DNA from: Epilithonimonas hungarica
GTDB lineage: Bacteria > Bacteroidota > Bacteroidia > Flavobacteriales > Weeksellaceae
Length of the DNA: 64,000 bases
Reading direction: 5' to 3'
Assembly (NCBI RefSeq): GCF_900102265.1
Contig: NZ_FNBH01000004.1
Span: 62,001-126,000, forward strand
Positions 63,760 through 64,000 of this stretch are shown one piece after another; the first letter of the stretch is position 1; the number at the start of each line of letters is the position of its first letter. Both the position numbers and the translations under genes were made by a program. The notes under the pieces are model-generated. The model saw only the letters and a list, made by a program, of their open reading frames with translations, searched no databases and was not told the DNA's origin.

Positions 63760-63802
63760 AAAAAACTAATTGTTGTATTTTAAATACAACAATTAGTTTT
63801 TT
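63760..63802. promoter_or_regulatory. 43-bp perfect palindrome upstream of the flavohemoglobin gene
   Basis: Two perfectly complementary 21-bp arms (63760-63780 and 63782-63802) around a single T. The centre TTGTATTTTAAATACAA fits the NsrR-type core YATTTNAAATR that I recall from other bacteria. It ends 4 bp before the -7 box, so a bound repressor would block RNA polymerase. Its A6/T6 ends mean it could also act as a two-way terminator. Confidence 0.75.
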
Positions 63803-63806
63803 ATTA

Positions 63807-63814
63807 TATCTTTG
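63807..63814 (+). promoter_or_regulatory. -7 promoter box of the flavohemoglobin gene
   Basis: TATCTTTG, a perfect TAnnTTTG, 21 bp before the ATG at 63836. The place for a -33 TTG lies inside the palindrome and shows none. Confidence 0.6.
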
Positions 63815-63835
63815 TACAGAATTAAACACAAAAAA

Positions 63836-64000
63836 ATGACTTCCAAACAAAAAAGATCTATCAAGGATACTATTCCGACACTGAAAACAAATGGTATTGA
63901 CCTTACAAAACATTTTTACAAAAGAATGTTTTTTCATAACCCAGAGCTCAAGAATGTTTTTAATATGGGAAATCAAGCAAATGGAAAACAGCAGAATGCA
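63836..64000 (+). CDS. hmp: Flavohemoprotein (nitric oxide dioxygenase), 5' part
   Basis: 55 codons to the window edge. The start [20 protein letters not shown], then [20 protein letters not shown] and [14 protein letters not shown], is the N-terminal globin helix A-B-C region of flavohemoglobins (consensus F-H-PEL-FNM-NQ-G-Q). The heme His and the FAD/NAD reductase part lie outside the window, so a single-domain globin cannot be excluded. Hmp oxidises nitric oxide to nitrate in the cytoplasm. The NsrR-like palindrome upstream fits NO-induced expression. Confidence 0.85.
   Translation, partial: MTSKQKRSIKDTIPTLKTNGIDLTKHFYKRMFFHNPELKNVFNMGNQANGKQQNA

Overview
The window reads as a chromosomal segment of a Bacteroidetes flavobacterium, most likely Chryseobacterium or a close relative. 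The evidence is: SusC/SusD pairs, type IX secretion (T9SS) C-terminal sorting domains, outer-membrane TonB receptors with carboxypeptidase-regulatory N-termini, promoters of the TTG-N19/20-TAnnTTTG type, weak Shine-Dalgarno signals and AT-rich spacers. There is no phage module, CRISPR array or rRNA operon; one CAU tRNA is present. All identifications are from reading the sequence; no database search was run.

Layout. 1-9.6 kb (minus strand): a secreted-protein cluster with an SpvB/TcaC-type toxin-scaffold protein (C-terminus outside the window), a T9SS cargo protein, a subtilisin-like T9SS protease, a secreted protein with a fibre-like C-terminal coiled coil and a tiny lipoprotein. A membrane-anchored TPR-AraC regulator faces it at 9.8-11.5 kb. 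12-19 kb: an S41 peptidase, a RidA-like protein, a scarred iron/heme-type operon (TonB receptor lacking its 3' part, di-heme peroxidase lacking its 5' part, a foreign-looking lipoprotein gene between them), two related gene remnants, a tRNA and methylmalonyl-CoA epimerase. 20-29.5 kb: small redox and stress modules, each paired with its own AraC or HxlR regulator (quinone-type oxidoreductase, aldo/keto reductase, MDR dehydrogenase, DoxX), then a Kef-type antiporter and Hsp20. 30-38 kb: a SusC/SusD pair facing a secreted PI-PLC-like phosphodiesterase and a secreted metallophosphoesterase, which together suggest use of a phosphorylated polyol or phospholipid. 38-48 kb: PA2169-type protein, HxlR/SDR pair, outer-membrane beta-barrel receptor, alpha/beta hydrolase, AraC remnant and the NHEJ pair Ku and LigD (LigD split by a frameshift at an A10 tract).

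49-63 kb is the most unusual part. A tyrosine recombinase gene lies beside a 355-bp non-coding segment bounded by perfect 21-bp inverted repeats. On the other side begins a run of secreted proteins that includes a 2993-residue GEVED-repeat surface protein with an RCC1-like region, two smaller secreted proteins and four small genes (two BamE/SmpA-like, two helix-turn-helix). I read this as a candidate phase-variable surface-protein locus with its own DNA invertase. The window ends in the start of a flavohemoglobin gene behind a 43-bp palindrome whose core resembles an NsrR operator.

Many short regulatory elements can be read directly: several full promoters, about 15 hairpin terminators, an 18-bp direct repeat with a 22-bp period in front of the aldo/keto reductase-AraC operon, and a 10-bp inverted repeat between hxlR and doxX.
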